This document shows, one piece after another, positions 50,527 through 60,630 of a stretch of 64,000 nt of DNA. Location: the NCBI RefSeq assembly GCF_002007105.1, contig NZ_MVBC01000014.1, positions 62,001 to 126,000 of the forward strand, given 5' to 3'. Under the pieces are notes generated by a model. That model did not search any database. It worked only from the letters and a program-made list of their open reading frames with translations, and was not told where the DNA came from. The stretch comes from Hymenobacter sp. CRA2 (lineage in GTDB: Bacteria > Bacteroidota > Bacteroidia > Cytophagales > Hymenobacteraceae). The position numbers and the translations under genes were made by a program. Numbering within the stretch: position 1 is the first letter of the stretch; each line of letters starts with the position of its first letter.

Positions 50527-51627
50527 ATGTCCGACCTTGGCCTGGACCTCCCCTACCAACTTTCCATTGCCCTCGAAACGGCCGGCGTGGTGCTGGGCGG
50601 CCTCGCAGTGGGCCTGCTTCTGAAGTGGCTCGTCTTTGCGCTGCTGCGCGTGCACAGCCGCCACACCGAGTCGCTGGTGACGGCCTCGGTGGCGCGCTGG
50701 CTGAGCCAGCCGAGCACGTACTTCCTGCCCGTGCTGGTGCTTTCGTTTATGCTGCCGCTGGCCCCGCTGGCCCCGAAGCCCTTCGAGGTGCTGCGGCGGA
50801 TAACGGAAGCGGCGCTCATCAGCACGTTTGCCTGGTGCCTGGTGCGGGTCGTCAACGTGGCGGAAGACCTCATTCGGCAGCATTACCAGCTCACCGAAGC
50901 CGACAACCTGCGGGTGCGCAAGCTGTACACGCAGCTGCAGTTCGTGCGCAAGTTCGTCGTATCGCTGATCATTTTCCTGGCCGGAGCGCTTATTCTGATG
51001 GGCTTTGCCACGGTGCGCAAAATCGGCACCGGGCTGCTTACCTCGGCCGGCATTGTGAGCGTCATCGTGGGCTTTGCCGCGCAGCGCTCCATCAGCAACC
51101 TGCTGGCTGGCTTTCAACTAGCCTTTACCCAGCCCATCCGCATCGACGACGTGCTGGTGGTGGAGGGCGAATGGGGCCGCGTGGAGGAAATTACCTTCAC
51201 CTACGTGGTGCTGCGCCTCTGGGACGAGCGGCGCCTGGTGCTGCCCCTGAACTACTTCATCGAGAAGCCCTTCCAGAACTGGACGCGCACCACCTCGCAG
51301 CTGCTGGGCACGGCCCTGATTTACACCGATTATACCATCCCCGTCGACGCCGTACGGCAGGAACTGCAGCGCATTGCCGAGGCCTCCAAGTACTGGGACA
51401 AGCGCGTGTGCGTGCTGCACGTCACCGACTCGAAGGAGCGCACACTGGAACTGCGGGCCCTCGTCAGCGCCGCCAACTCCGGCAACCTGTGGGAGCTGCG
51501 CTGCGAAGTGCGCGAAAAACTGGTGGCCTTCGTGCAGCAGCACTACCCCGAGTGCCTGCCCAAAACGCGCACGGAGTCGGCGCCCGAAGCGGCCACCAGC
51601 AGCCTGGCCGGTGCATTGGAGCCTTGA
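50527..51627 (+). CDS. Mechanosensitive ion channel, MscS family
   Basis: 366 residues. Three to four N-terminal helices, then the pore helix TM3 (about 165-195, GTGLLTSAGIVSVIVGFAAQ) leading to NLLAGFQLAFTQPIRIDDVL, the MscS signature, and a cytoplasmic beta domain (EGEWGRVEEITFTYVVLR, PLNYFIEKPFQNWTR). It opens on membrane tension to release solutes during osmotic downshock. A small inverted repeat TCACAT/ATGTGA lies at 50362-50377 in the divergent gap to the cupin gene. Confidence 0.93.
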   Translation: MSDLGLDLPYQLSIALETAGVVLGGLAVGLLLKWLVFALLRVHSRHTESLVTASVARWLSQPSTYFLPVLVLSFMLPLAPLAPKPFEVLRRITEAALISTFAWCLVRVVNVAEDLIRQHYQLTEADNLRVRKLYTQLQFVRKFVVSLIIFLAGALILMGFATVRKIGTGLLTSAGIVSVIVGFAAQRSISNLLAGFQLAFTQPIRIDDVLVVEGEWGRVEEITFTYVVLRLWDERRLVLPLNYFIEKPFQNWTRTTSQLLGTALIYTDYTIPVDAVRQELQRIAEASKYWDKRVCVLHVTDSKERTLELRALVSAANSGNLWELRCEVREKLVAFVQQHYPECLPKTRTESAPEAATSSLAGALEP

Positions 51628-51645
51628 TGCCGACCTAGTACCAGT

Positions 51646-51686
51646 AGCCGCGGCCACTTACCACAGATAGGCAAGTGGCCGCGGCT
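51646..51686. terminator. Bidirectional hairpin terminator
   Basis: A 14-bp perfect stem (51646-51659 with 51673-51686) between the convergent MscS and SDR genes. Confidence 0.8.
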
Positions 51687-51693
51687 GAGGCCA

Positions 51694-52434
51694 TTAGCTA
51701 AAGCGGCTGTTCATGGCCGCCGTGGCGGCGTCCAGCTCGGCCCGGGAGGCCAGGCGGCGCTCTTCGGAGGTGCCGAAGCCCACTTCCAGTTCGCCGGCGG
51801 CCAGGCGCGCCATTACCGAGTCGGCAAACTCATTTACCGGCACCCCAAAGGTGTGCAGGCCCGTGCCGCCCAGGTCGGTATTGACGGCCGGCGGCACGAT
51901 TTCCAGCACCTCAATGCTGGTGTCGCGCAGCTGATGGCGCAGGGCGATGGTGAAGGAATGCAGGGCGGCTTTGGTGGCCCCGTAGATAGGCGCAAACGTG
52001 GGCGGCGTGAAGGCCAGCCCGGACGTGACATTGATGATGGCAGCCCCGGCTTGCTGCCGCAGGTGCGGCACGAACAACCCCGCCAGGTGCACCGGCGCCT
52101 CGAAGTTGATGGCAATTTCGGCTTGCCGCTCGCTCCACGCCTCCTCGTCGGCGACCTGCAGGCGGCGCTGCACGCCGGCGTTGTTCACCAGCACGTTGAG
52201 CCCGGGAAACTCACGCGTGGCCCAGTCGCGCAGGGCGGTGCGCTCTTCGGCCGAAGCCACGTCGCAGACGCGGGTGTGCAGGCCGGGGAGCTGCTGCTGG
52301 GCCTGCTGAAGTACATCGGCGCGGCGGCCCATGGCAATGACGGTGCTGCCGGCCTGCAGAAAGCGCGCGGCGAGGGCCAGGCCGATGCCCGTGGCGCCGC
52401 CGGTGATGAGAACAGTATTGCCGCCGAGGTTCAT
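51694..52434 (-). CDS. Short-chain dehydrogenase/reductase (DltE-like)
   Basis: 246 residues from the ATG at 52434 (MNLGGNTVLIT). NAD(P) motif TGGATGIG, NNAG, catalytic Ser in NVTSGLAF and Tyr-x3-Lys in YGATKAAL. The C-terminal part resembles DltE-type oxidoreductases. Substrate unknown; cytoplasmic. Single-gene unit ending at the shared terminator. Confidence 0.92.
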   Translation of the reverse strand: MNLGGNTVLITGGATGIGLALAARFLQAGSTVIAMGRRADVLQQAQQQLPGLHTRVCDVASAEERTALRDWATREFPGLNVLVNNAGVQRRLQVADEEAWSERQAEIAINFEAPVHLAGLFVPHLRQQAGAAIINVTSGLAFTPPTFAPIYGATKAALHSFTIALRHQLRDTSIEVLEIVPPAVNTDLGGTGLHTFGVPVNEFADSVMARLAAGELEVGFGTSEERRLASRAELDAATAAMNSRFS

Positions 52435-52616
52435 GCGCACGAAAAATTTGGGTGGAACTGAAACGGCGTTAATACCAGCCAGCAGCCCGTTTGGTTGGCC
52501 TCCGCGCCGATAATTTTTCCGTGCGCCCGGCACCAACGGGCTGGGCGTGCCGTTGTGCTGGCGGCTTCGGCGCCGGTTTCGTACCTTGGCGGAAGCCGCT
52601 TTTGCCCCGACTTTCT

Positions 52617-53201
52617 ATGCTGCGCCACCTGCTCCCCTCCGCCTTTTTGCTTTTACCGCTGCTGGCCACCTCGGCCGCCCATGCCCAATCGGCCGCGGCA
52701 GCCGACGTGCCGCCCGCGCCGGGCCTGCGCACCTCGCCGCTGACTTACAGCCTGAACGCCGGGGCCGTATTTGCCGGTCGTTTTGGCTCGGCTACTTACC
52801 TCAGCCCGCGGGTGAACTACCAGCTTACCAACCGCCTGCAGCTGTTCGGGGGCCTTACCTACCTACGCAGCATGCCCGGCGCGGCTTATTTGCCGGCCAG
52901 CGAGCTGGGCACCAAAGCCAACGCCTGGGCGGGCACCAACCACTACCTGCTGCAGGGCGGCGGCACGTACGCCCTCAGCCCGCGTCTTTCGCTCACGGGC
53001 AGCGCCTGGAAAGACTTTTCGCCCGCAGGGCCGGCCGTCAACCCCTACGCGGGCTTTGGCGGCAACCTGGGCCAGGGCGTGAATCTGCGCGCCGACTACC
53101 ACATCACGGAGCATTTTTCCGTGTCGGGCGGCGTGCGGGTGTCGCAGGGCAGCACGGCCCCGGGCTACGCGCCCGTACTGGGCGCGCCGGTGGGCTACTA
53201 A
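52617..53201 (+). CDS. Secreted beta-barrel-like protein
   Basis: 194 residues from the ATG at 52617. A Sec signal peptide ends near AHAQS, then alternating strands (LTYSLNAGAVFAGRFG, YHITEHFSVSGGVRVSQGS split by turns) of the type seen in small outer-membrane barrels. No specific family recognised. The sequence TACCTTGG at about 52582 is a weak match to the -7 box. Confidence 0.7.
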   Translation: MLRHLLPSAFLLLPLLATSAAHAQSAAAADVPPAPGLRTSPLTYSLNAGAVFAGRFGSATYLSPRVNYQLTNRLQLFGGLTYLRSMPGAAYLPASELGTKANAWAGTNHYLLQGGGTYALSPRLSLTGSAWKDFSPAGPAVNPYAGFGGNLGQGVNLRADYHITEHFSVSGGVRVSQGSTAPGYAPVLGAPVGY

Positions 53202-53246
53202 GCCCCGGCGGGTCGCAGCCCACATTCGTATTGCATAGCTTTATCA

Positions 53247-53285
53247 GCAACGGCCCGGCTACTGCAGCCGGGCCGTTGCTTTTTA
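53247..53285. terminator. Hairpin terminator
   Basis: A 14-bp perfect stem (53247-53260 with 53266-53279), 5-base loop and a T-run. It lies between the barrel gene and the convergent membrane-protein gene and overlaps the stop of the latter. Confidence 0.85.
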
Positions 53286-53795
53286 CTGATTGCCCGCGCC
53301 GTAGAAGCGCCGCGTCAGGTACGCAATGGGCAGCCCGATCATCAGCACCAGAATGCCCAGGTTCAGAGCTATGCCCACCGGGGTGAGCGGCCGCGGTGGC
53401 ACCTGCGACAAGGGCACCACAACCAAGTTCATTAGGGCCCACACCGCGGCTCCGTACAGCACGCCGCTGCGTGCCCAGTGCCGCCGCAGCACCGGCCACG
53501 CACGGGCCGCAGTCACAAACAGCGTCGTCCAGATCAGGGCAATGAGGTAGTGCAGGCCCAGGCCCAACAGCGCCGAACTAGCCCCGCCCTGGTACGCGGC
53601 CGGCCCCAGCACGCCGCTGGCCACTGACTGCAAGATCTGCACGGGGGTGGCCGTGCCGCGCAACACGCCAAATACGATTATGGCCGTGACGATATCCAGG
53701 GTGCCAGCCACTAGTACTATGCGCAATAATCGGCTGCCGTGCGCAGCTTTCGGAGGGACGGCGGCCGTACGGCTGGGTTGAATGGTTGGGTTCAT
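53283..53795 (-). CDS. Four-helix membrane protein, unknown function
   Basis: 170 residues with four hydrophobic segments (about 25-48, 70-97, 110-130, 138-162) and a short polar N-terminus. It may resemble YagU/DUF1440 membrane proteins but no motif confirms this. Single gene; the intergenic region upstream is AT-rich. Confidence 0.7.
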   Translation of the reverse strand: MNPTIQPSRTAAVPPKAAHGSRLLRIVLVAGTLDIVTAIIVFGVLRGTATPVQILQSVASGVLGPAAYQGGASSALLGLGLHYLIALIWTTLFVTAARAWPVLRRHWARSGVLYGAAVWALMNLVVVPLSQVPPRPLTPVGIALNLGILVLMIGLPIAYLTRRFYGAGNQ

Positions 53796-53939
53796 AGGTC
53801 AACAATATAGCTACTGATAAATATATATTTTCCGTCCGATAAAAGCATAAGCAACACTGCCAAGGCATTGATATTGTGCACCATTGCCCTGCCCTATTCC
53901 CGCTACTAAGTCCGACTTCTTTGGTAGCTACTCCTGATT

Positions 53940-55154
53940 TTATCTGGGCGCCACGGCGCGGGTAAGCAGTTCCTCGTCGGGCTTCACCACCGCAATGCTC
54001 TCTGCCGGACTGGTGGGCACCTTTCCGGATTTGGGGACGCGCGACTTGCGCAGCGGACGTCTCAGGGCCAACTGCCCGGAGTTTGAGCTGGATGCGGCAG
54101 ACCCGTCCGGCTGGGCGTTGGGTCGCAGCAAGAGCTGGTAGTGCAGGTAATCCAGCACGATATCGAAGCGCCGCAACGCCGCTAGGCCCAGGGTACCGTT
54201 GCGTGGCACCTCAATGCGGCTGCCCAGGTTGCTGGAATCCGGGAAGGAGGTTAGAAGCGAGCTAAGTGCGTAGCACCCCAGTTGCAGCCGGGATATGCGG
54301 CCCAGGTAGCCGGTGATGGGGCCGCTCAAGCCGTGCCCCACCACGGCGCGCGTGCGCCGTGCCGGCAGGCACAGGCGCGGATCAGAAGCGGTTTCCAGCG
54401 AGAGGGCGTGCCCGGCGCCGGTGTCCACGACCAACTTCAGCGGCAGCACCAGCGAATCGGTCACGGCGATGGAGGCATTGACGCAGGCCTTGTTGCCCTC
54501 CAGCGTGAGCGGCAGTCTTGCCCAGGCGTGGTCTTGCAGGTCGAGCGGCTGCGCCGGATCCGCAAAGATGACCTGATTCAACCGGGGTTGAATGGTTACG
54601 ACGAAGCTGCGAAACAGATCATAGCCGAGGATGCCGTGCAACGGCAGGCCCAGCAGTTTGTTGGTCACCGCCTGGGTGGTCACCACGAACGACAGCGCCG
54701 GGGCTTCGATCTGCCCAAACTCCAAGCGCCCGGGCCTGCTCCAGTACGCGGCGTGGGGCGCCTGCCGCCCCACGCCGGCCAGGGTGCACGTAGCCGCCGA
54801 GGCGGGCCCGAGCAGCTCCCCCACCTTCGGGTCGGTGATGACACTGGCGGAAGTGCCGGTATCGAGCAGGAAGTTGAACGGCCCCTGGCCGTTCAGCCGG
54901 GCCACGATGATGATAAACCCGTGCCCGCCCTTGTACGAAATGGCTACTTGCCGCAGGTGGTCCTGCTTGAAGCGAAAAGGCAGGTTCAGGGCGGCACTGG
55001 GTCCGGCCTGCCCGTTGTGCGCCGCTAGCAGCAGGGCGCCCCACCAGAGCACGTAAGCCAGCCATCGGCTTAGCCAGCCTCCCCGGCCACGACACTGCCG
55101 GGCGGGCGCGTTGGAGGCTTCAATTCCGCTCACCTGGCGCGTAGTACTTGCCAT
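53940..55154 (-). CDS. Retropepsin-like aspartic protease
   Basis: 404 residues. An N-terminal hydrophobic segment (about 30-50) exports or anchors it. Two aspartic-protease half-domains follow, with DTG triads in FLLDTGTSASV (about residue 98) and LVVDTGAGHAL (about 242), and GILGYDLFRSF and GTLGLAALRRFD as the paired flap/hydrophobic motifs. Having both halves in one chain allows action as a monomer. A Ser/Pro-rich tail of about 55 residues ends it. The substrate is unknown; it should act outside the inner membrane. Confidence 0.88.
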   Translation of the reverse strand: MASTTRQVSGIEASNAPARQCRGRGGWLSRWLAYVLWWGALLLAAHNGQAGPSAALNLPFRFKQDHLRQVAISYKGGHGFIIIVARLNGQGPFNFLLDTGTSASVITDPKVGELLGPASAATCTLAGVGRQAPHAAYWSRPGRLEFGQIEAPALSFVVTTQAVTNKLLGLPLHGILGYDLFRSFVVTIQPRLNQVIFADPAQPLDLQDHAWARLPLTLEGNKACVNASIAVTDSLVLPLKLVVDTGAGHALSLETASDPRLCLPARRTRAVVGHGLSGPITGYLGRISRLQLGCYALSSLLTSFPDSSNLGSRIEVPRNGTLGLAALRRFDIVLDYLHYQLLLRPNAQPDGSAASSSNSGQLALRRPLRKSRVPKSGKVPTSPAESIAVVKPDEELLTRAVAPR

Positions 55155-55589
55155 GGCCCAAGAAGTTAGGGTGCCCGGACCGGTACCGCCGGCGCCCCTG
55201 CGGCGCCCTGCTACCGAAATCCGCCCCTATACAATCACCTGCGGCCGCGGGCTTCAACGCCTATTGTGTGAAGTGCCCGGTTCCTGGTGCAAGGTGCTGG
55301 TTTGAGGGCGTGGGCAGCAGGGCGCGGCGCCGGCCAAGCCGGCAAGCGGCACTACGACCAGAAGTATAGAAACCTATACCTTCAACTTGCTAACAACCTA
55401 CTGATAACCTGATCAATAACCAATAATCAGCAAACACTCCACACGGCAAAAAGAGCGCCTTGAATAAGAAGCCGGGCGCCCGAAAAAATAAGCAGTGCCC
55501 TTCGGAAAGAGGGGTGAGTTCTTGCCCGAATCGGCTGCTCCAAGCGGGCACCCTACGGCTTTTTCACTCACCTGCCTACTGCTCCTTTT
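55155..55589. other. Intergenic region upstream of susC
   Basis: 435 bases between divergent genes with no credible ORF. Bases 55360-55450 are AT-rich and include a 6-bp palindrome GTATAG/CTATAC (55364-55379) that could be an operator; no exact TAnnTTTG box was found. Confidence 0.45.
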
Positions 55590-58500
55590 ATGAAAAAAAA
55601 CCTACTAGTGCTTCTCCTGCTGATGCTCACGCTGGTGCAGCAGGGAGTGGCGCAGAGCCGCACCATTACGGGCCGCGTCACCGACCGCCAGACGGGTGAA
55701 GGCCTGCCCGGCGTAACGGTGCTGCTGAAAGGCACCAGCAACGGCGTATCCACCGATACCGATGGGCGCTATACCCTCACCATGGCCAACGGCGGCGGAG
55801 GCACCCTGGCATTCAGCTCCATTGGCTACCTGAGCCAGGAACAGCCCATCGGCGCCTCCGACCAGCTCAACGTGGCCCTGGCCACCGACGCGCAGCAGCT
55901 GAAGGAAGTGGTGGTAACGGGCTACGGCGGCTCGCAGGACGTGAAGGACATCACGGGCTCGGCGGCCATCATCCGGGAAGAAAAGCTGCTGAACCAGCCG
56001 GTGCAAAGCTTCGACCAGGCCCTGACGGGCCGCGCCGCGGGCGTCCAAATCACCAACTCCAGCGGCGCCCTGGCCGATGGCGTGTCGATTCGCATCCGGG
56101 GGGCCAACTCCATCAGCAACAGCTCGCAGCCGCTGATTGTGGTGGACGGCGTGCCCACCAACTCGCTGGAAAACGCCAACCAGTTCAACACCGGCAACGG
56201 CACGCGCTACAACACGCTGGCCGACATCAACCCCAACGATATCGAGTCGATTGACGTGCTGAAGGACGCGTCGGCGGCGGCCATTTACGGCTCGCGGGCG
56301 GCCAACGGCGTCATCATCGTGACGACCAAGCGCGGCAAGGCCGGCCAGAACCGCGTGTCGCTCAACTCCTTTGTGGGCGTGAACGAAATCGTGCGCAAGC
56401 CCAAGCTGCTCAACGGCGACCAGTTTATCGAGATTCAGAACGAGAAGGCGCTGAACCGCTTTGGCCCGGGCACGCCTAATTCCGTCATTGCCCGCAACGT
56501 GGATATCGACGGCGACGGGCAGCCCGACCGCACCGACTGGCTGGACGAGGTTTTTCGGCGCGGCTTCGCGCAGAACTACCAGGTGGCTATTTCGGGCGGC
56601 ACCGACAAAGCCAGCTACTATGGCTCGGGCGACTGGACTGACCAGAAAGGCGTGCTGGTGGCCAACCGCCTGCGGCGCGGCTCGGTGCGCCTGAACCTGG
56701 ATCTGCAGCCGGTGAAGTGGCTGAAAACGGGCATCAGCAGCAGCTACTCGCGCACGCTCAACAACGGCGTGCTCACCGATACTTACCTGGCTGGCGCCAC
56801 GGTATCGGGGTACAATGCGGCGCCGATTTACCCGGTGCGCGACGCCAGCGGCAACTACTTCCTGGATTCGTTCGGCAACCTGGGCGGCGACGTGTTTACC
56901 ATCGACGGCACGGCCTACCCCTTCTACCGCACCTACCGGCTGAACGCGGTGAACCACCCCAGCGCCGTGCTGGATTACCAGCGCAACGACAACACCTCGC
57001 AGCGCCTGCTAGCCAACGGCTACGCCACCGTGGAGCCCCTCACCGGCCTGAAGCTGACCACCCGCTTCGGGGTGGATTACCTGCAGAACTTCGAGGACCA
57101 GTACAGTGACCCGCGGCTGTCGGGCCTGGGCCGGGTGCTGGGCGACGGGCTGGTACAAAACAACGACCTGCGCCAAAACCTCTGGAACTGGGCCAACTAC
57201 CTCAACTACACCCGCACCTTCGGGGAGCAGCACAACGTGGACGTGACCGTGGGCGTGGAGTACCAGGAAGAGTCGCAGCGCCAGATCGGCACGTACGCGG
57301 CCAACTTCGCCGACCCCAAATTCAAGGAGATTTTCACGGGCCTCTCGACCGAAGCGCTGCAGGCCGACGGCTCGCGCTACACCCAGGGCTTCGACTCGTA
57401 CCTGGCCCGCCTGAACTACTCCTTCGGCAATAAGTACTACGTCTCGGCCAACTTCCGGGCCGATGCCGACTCGCGCTTCGGCGAAAACAACCGCCGCGGC
57501 TATTTTCCCGGCGGTTCGGTGGGCTGGCGCATCTCGGAGGAAGGCTTCCTGAAGGGCGTGACGCTCATCAACGACCTGAAGCTGCGCGCCAGCTACGGCG
57601 TGGTGGGCAACTCCAACGGCCTGCTGCCCTACGCCTCGCGCACCCTGATCGGGGCCGGGCAGTACGCCGACGTCAATGGGCTGGGCATCACGCAGGTGGG
57701 CAACCCGGAGCTGGCCTGGGAAAAATCCCGCAAGCTCGACATCGGGCTGGACGCCTCGGTGCTCACCAACCGCGTGAGCCTCACCCTGGACTACTTCGAC
57801 AACGACATCAGCGACCTGATTCTGGACGCGCCGGCGCTGCGCACCACCGGCATCCCGAACTCCATCGACTACGTGCGCACGGTGGTGACGAAGAACATCG
57901 GCTCGATGTACAACCGCGGCCTGGAAGCGACGCTAAACACCACCAACGTGCAAACCGCCTCGGGCTTCCGCTGGACCAGCTCGGTGAACTTCACGGCGGT
58001 AAAAAACCAGATTACCTCGCTGGCCACCGATTTGCCCGTACCGGAAGGGCAGTCTTCTGACCCCAACGACGTGGTGGCGGGCGCGCAGCGCGCCAGCGTG
58101 GGGCGGCGGCTGGGCGTGTACTTTCTGCCGCGCTGGGCGGGCGTCAACCCCGAAAACGGCAACGCCCAGTTTCTGGACGCCAACGACAACATCAAGCAGT
58201 ACGACGCGGTGAACCGGGTCTGGCTAACGGCCAGCGGCGACGTGACCACGGCCATCAGCACCAACGACTACCGCTACACCGACAAGGGCGGCTACCCCAC
58301 CTGGTACGGCGGCTTCGACAATACCCTGGCCTTCAAAGGCCTGGAGCTGGGTATCTTCCTGCAGTACAGCGGCGGCAACCTGCTCTACAACGCCACGCGG
58401 GCCGGCCTGCTGACCAACTACTACAACAACAACCTCACGGAAATCATGGACCGCTGGCAGCAGCCCGGCGACCAGACCGACATACCGAAGCTGGTGCTGC

Positions 58501-58811
58501 AGGACAACGTCTCGACCCAGGCCTCCACGCGCTGGCTGGAGAAGGGCGACTTCCTGCGCCTGCGGCAGCTAAGCCTGGGCTACAACCTGCCCAAGAACCT
58601 GCTGGGGCAGGCCAAGCTGAGCAACGTGCGGGTGTACGCCCTGGTGCAGAACGTGTTCGTGATTACGGGCTACAACGGCACCGACCCGGAGGTCAACTCC
58701 AACCGCAACAACACCACGCAGGGCACTAACGGCAACATTGCTTTCGGCGTGGACAACCGCGCCGTGCCGCAGGCCCGCAGCTACACCGTCGGCCTCAACC
58801 TTAGCCTGTAA
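55590..58811 (+). CDS. SusC/RagA-family TonB-linked outer-membrane transporter
   Basis: 1073 residues. Signal peptide to about residue 21, a carboxypeptidase-regulatory-like domain (about 24-110; ITGRVTDRQTGEGLPGVTV), a plug with the SusC motifs DVLKDASAAAIYGSRAANGV, and a 22-strand-type barrel ending SYTVGLNLSL. It imports glycans or peptides in an energy-dependent way with the SusD lipoprotein encoded 6 bases downstream. No glycosidase, peptidase or sensor gene adjoins, so the substrate is unknown. Confidence 0.95.
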   Translation: MKKNLLVLLLLMLTLVQQGVAQSRTITGRVTDRQTGEGLPGVTVLLKGTSNGVSTDTDGRYTLTMANGGGGTLAFSSIGYLSQEQPIGASDQLNVALATDAQQLKEVVVTGYGGSQDVKDITGSAAIIREEKLLNQPVQSFDQALTGRAAGVQITNSSGALADGVSIRIRGANSISNSSQPLIVVDGVPTNSLENANQFNTGNGTRYNTLADINPNDIESIDVLKDASAAAIYGSRAANGVIIVTTKRGKAGQNRVSLNSFVGVNEIVRKPKLLNGDQFIEIQNEKALNRFGPGTPNSVIARNVDIDGDGQPDRTDWLDEVFRRGFAQNYQVAISGGTDKASYYGSGDWTDQKGVLVANRLRRGSVRLNLDLQPVKWLKTGISSSYSRTLNNGVLTDTYLAGATVSGYNAAPIYPVRDASGNYFLDSFGNLGGDVFTIDGTAYPFYRTYRLNAVNHPSAVLDYQRNDNTSQRLLANGYATVEPLTGLKLTTRFGVDYLQNFEDQYSDPRLSGLGRVLGDGLVQNNDLRQNLWNWANYLNYTRTFGEQHNVDVTVGVEYQEESQRQIGTYAANFADPKFKEIFTGLSTEALQADGSRYTQGFDSYLARLNYSFGNKYYVSANFRADADSRFGENNRRGYFPGGSVGWRISEEGFLKGVTLINDLKLRASYGVVGNSNGLLPYASRTLIGAGQYADVNGLGITQVGNPELAWEKSRKLDIGLDASVLTNRVSLTLDYFDNDISDLILDAPALRTTGIPNSIDYVRTVVTKNIGSMYNRGLEATLNTTNVQTASGFRWTSSVNFTAVKNQITSLATDLPVPEGQSSDPNDVVAGAQRASVGRRLGVYFLPRWAGVNPENGNAQFLDANDNIKQYDAVNRVWLTASGDVTTAISTNDYRYTDKGGYPTWYGGFDNTLAFKGLELGIFLQYSGGNLLYNATRAGLLTNYYNNNLTEIMDRWQQPGDQTDIPKLVLQDNVSTQASTRWLEKGDFLRLRQLSLGYNLPKNLLGQAKLSNVRVYALVQNVFVITGYNGTDPEVNSNRNNTTQGTNGNIAFGVDNRAVPQARSYTVGLNLSL

Positions 58812-58817
58812 CCTGCC

Positions 58818-60254
58818 ATGACAGCTACGACCTACCTCCGCATCACCTGCCAGGCAGCCGCGGTGGCGCTGCTCCTGCTGCTGGCCCCCGGCTGCGACGT
58901 GCTCGACCAGGAATCCCCCGCGGCCCTGACGCCCGAAGAAACCTTCAGCACACCCGACCGCATCGAGAAGGCCGCCATCAGCATGTACGACGCGCTGCAA
59001 AACCCCGAGTTCCTGGGCGGGCGGGCGCTGATATACAGCGACGTGCGCTCCGACGACACCGACCCCTCGCCGTACTTCAATACCATTGCCACGTCGTCGG
59101 CGCTGGCCAACGACATTCAGGTGACCAACGGCTGGACCGGCGGCTACCGCACGATTTACGCGGCCAACTTTTTCCTGCAAAACTTCGAGCCCAACGCCGG
59201 CATTGTGTCGCAGGAGCTGGCGGCGCAGTACCGGGGCGAGGCCAAGTTTATCCGGGCCCTGACGATGTTTCACCTGGTGAACCTGTTTGCTCAGCCCTAC
59301 AACTTCACGCCCGACGCCTCGCACCTGGGCATTCCCATTCAGCTGACGGCGCCCGACGCGGTCAGTGCCTACGACCCTTCGCAGCGCCTGGCCCGCTCCT
59401 CGGTGCGCGACGTGTACGCGCAGATCATCAGCGACTTGAACGACGCCGCCAGTGGCCTGCCGACGGACTACGACGACCCGGAATACGCCGACGTGGCCCG
59501 CGCCACGAAGGGCGCGGCGCAGGCCTTGTTGTCGCGGGTGTATCTGTACCAGGCCAATTACACGCAGGCGGCGGCCCTGGCCGGCACGGTCATCAGTTCG
59601 GGCCGCTACCAGCTGAACCCCAGCCCGGCCACCACCTTTGCCCCGCCCTACAACACGCCTGAGTCCATCTTCTCGGTGGCGATGAACACCAGCGACAACC
59701 CCAACACCAACAACGCCATCGGGCAGCACTACAGCCCCACCGGGCGCGGCGACATCACCATTTCGCCTTACGTGGCCATTCCCCCCAGCGTATTTCCGGC
59801 CGACGACGAGCGCCGCACCACGCTGGTACGCGTGTCCAGCAACATTCCCTACACGGGCAAGTACCAGACCGTGGGCGACTGGGTGCCCATCGTGCGCTAC
59901 CCAGAGGTGCTGCTGAACCGGGCCGAAGCCCTGGCCCGCACCACGGGCCGCACGCAGGAGGCCGTGGACCTGCTGAACCAGGTGCGCAACCGCTCCAAAG
60001 GGGCCAGCACGCCTTCCTACACGCTGGCCGGCTTTGCCGATGCGCCGGCGCTGATCAACGCCATCCTGCTGGAGCGGCGCCTGGAGCTGGCCTTCGAAGG
60101 GCACCGCTACTACGACCTGCTGCGCACCCGCCAAGCCATTCCGGCGCACGGCACCATTCCCAGCATTCCGTACGGCGACAACCGGCTGGTACTGCCCATC
60201 CCGCAGGTCGATTTGCAGAACAACCCCAACCTGGCGCAGAATCCGGGCTATTGA
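58818..60254 (+). CDS. SusD/RagB-family nutrient-binding lipoprotein
   Basis: 478 residues with a lipobox APGC (about residue 25), then the TPR-based SusD fold: LTPEETFSTPDRIEKA at the start, a middle with GEAKFIRALTMFHLVNLFAQPY and the C-terminal signature LERRLELAFEGHRYYDLLRT. It forms the lid of the SusC transporter on the cell surface. A strong terminator closes the operon. Confidence 0.95.
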   Translation: MTATTYLRITCQAAAVALLLLLAPGCDVLDQESPAALTPEETFSTPDRIEKAAISMYDALQNPEFLGGRALIYSDVRSDDTDPSPYFNTIATSSALANDIQVTNGWTGGYRTIYAANFFLQNFEPNAGIVSQELAAQYRGEAKFIRALTMFHLVNLFAQPYNFTPDASHLGIPIQLTAPDAVSAYDPSQRLARSSVRDVYAQIISDLNDAASGLPTDYDDPEYADVARATKGAAQALLSRVYLYQANYTQAAALAGTVISSGRYQLNPSPATTFAPPYNTPESIFSVAMNTSDNPNTNNAIGQHYSPTGRGDITISPYVAIPPSVFPADDERRTTLVRVSSNIPYTGKYQTVGDWVPIVRYPEVLLNRAEALARTTGRTQEAVDLLNQVRNRSKGASTPSYTLAGFADAPALINAILLERRLELAFEGHRYYDLLRTRQAIPAHGTIPSIPYGDNRLVLPIPQVDLQNNPNLAQNPGY

Positions 60255-60630
60255 CCGCCCGCGCCGGCTCATCAAACAGCAAGGCCTGGCTTATGAAGCC
60301 AGGCCTTGCTGTTTTGCCGATTTTACTGCTGCGGGGCGGGGTGCAACCGGGTGGTGGCAGAACCACGGCCAGCCGGGCTGGCTCCTTTTTGACTTGAGAG
60401 CTACTCACTCACTCACATCCAAGTCCACTTCAGGAGTCTGCCGAGCCGCTGGTTGCAGCCCATCCGTCTTGAGGCCCTGCCCCGCCGGGCAATAAATACC
60501 GGCCAGTCGTAATGAACAGAGGCTAAATACGCAGCCCAGGCTTCGTCCGGCACCCCTTATTGTCTGACCTGAGCGTCTGGCTTTCTGACCTGTGGCTTTG
60601 CGGGTGTGAGCTGGCCGGGGAAGCCCGGGC
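60255..60630. other. Intergenic region after susD
   Basis: Holds the susD terminator at 60274-60316; in the remaining 315 bases I see no gene or clear signal. Confidence 0.5.
60274..60316 (+). terminator. Terminator of the susCD operon
   Basis: A perfect 19-bp stem (60274-60292 with 60296-60314) with a 3-base loop, ending in TTTT. Confidence 0.9.

Noticed and set aside
50406-51638. 410-residue plus-strand frame overlapping mscS
   Set aside because: Out of frame with the MscS signature; Arg/Ala/Pro-rich shadow.
58569-60275. 568-residue minus-strand frame opposite susD
   Set aside because: Val/Gly/Arg/His-rich antisense of a clear SusD gene; no motif.
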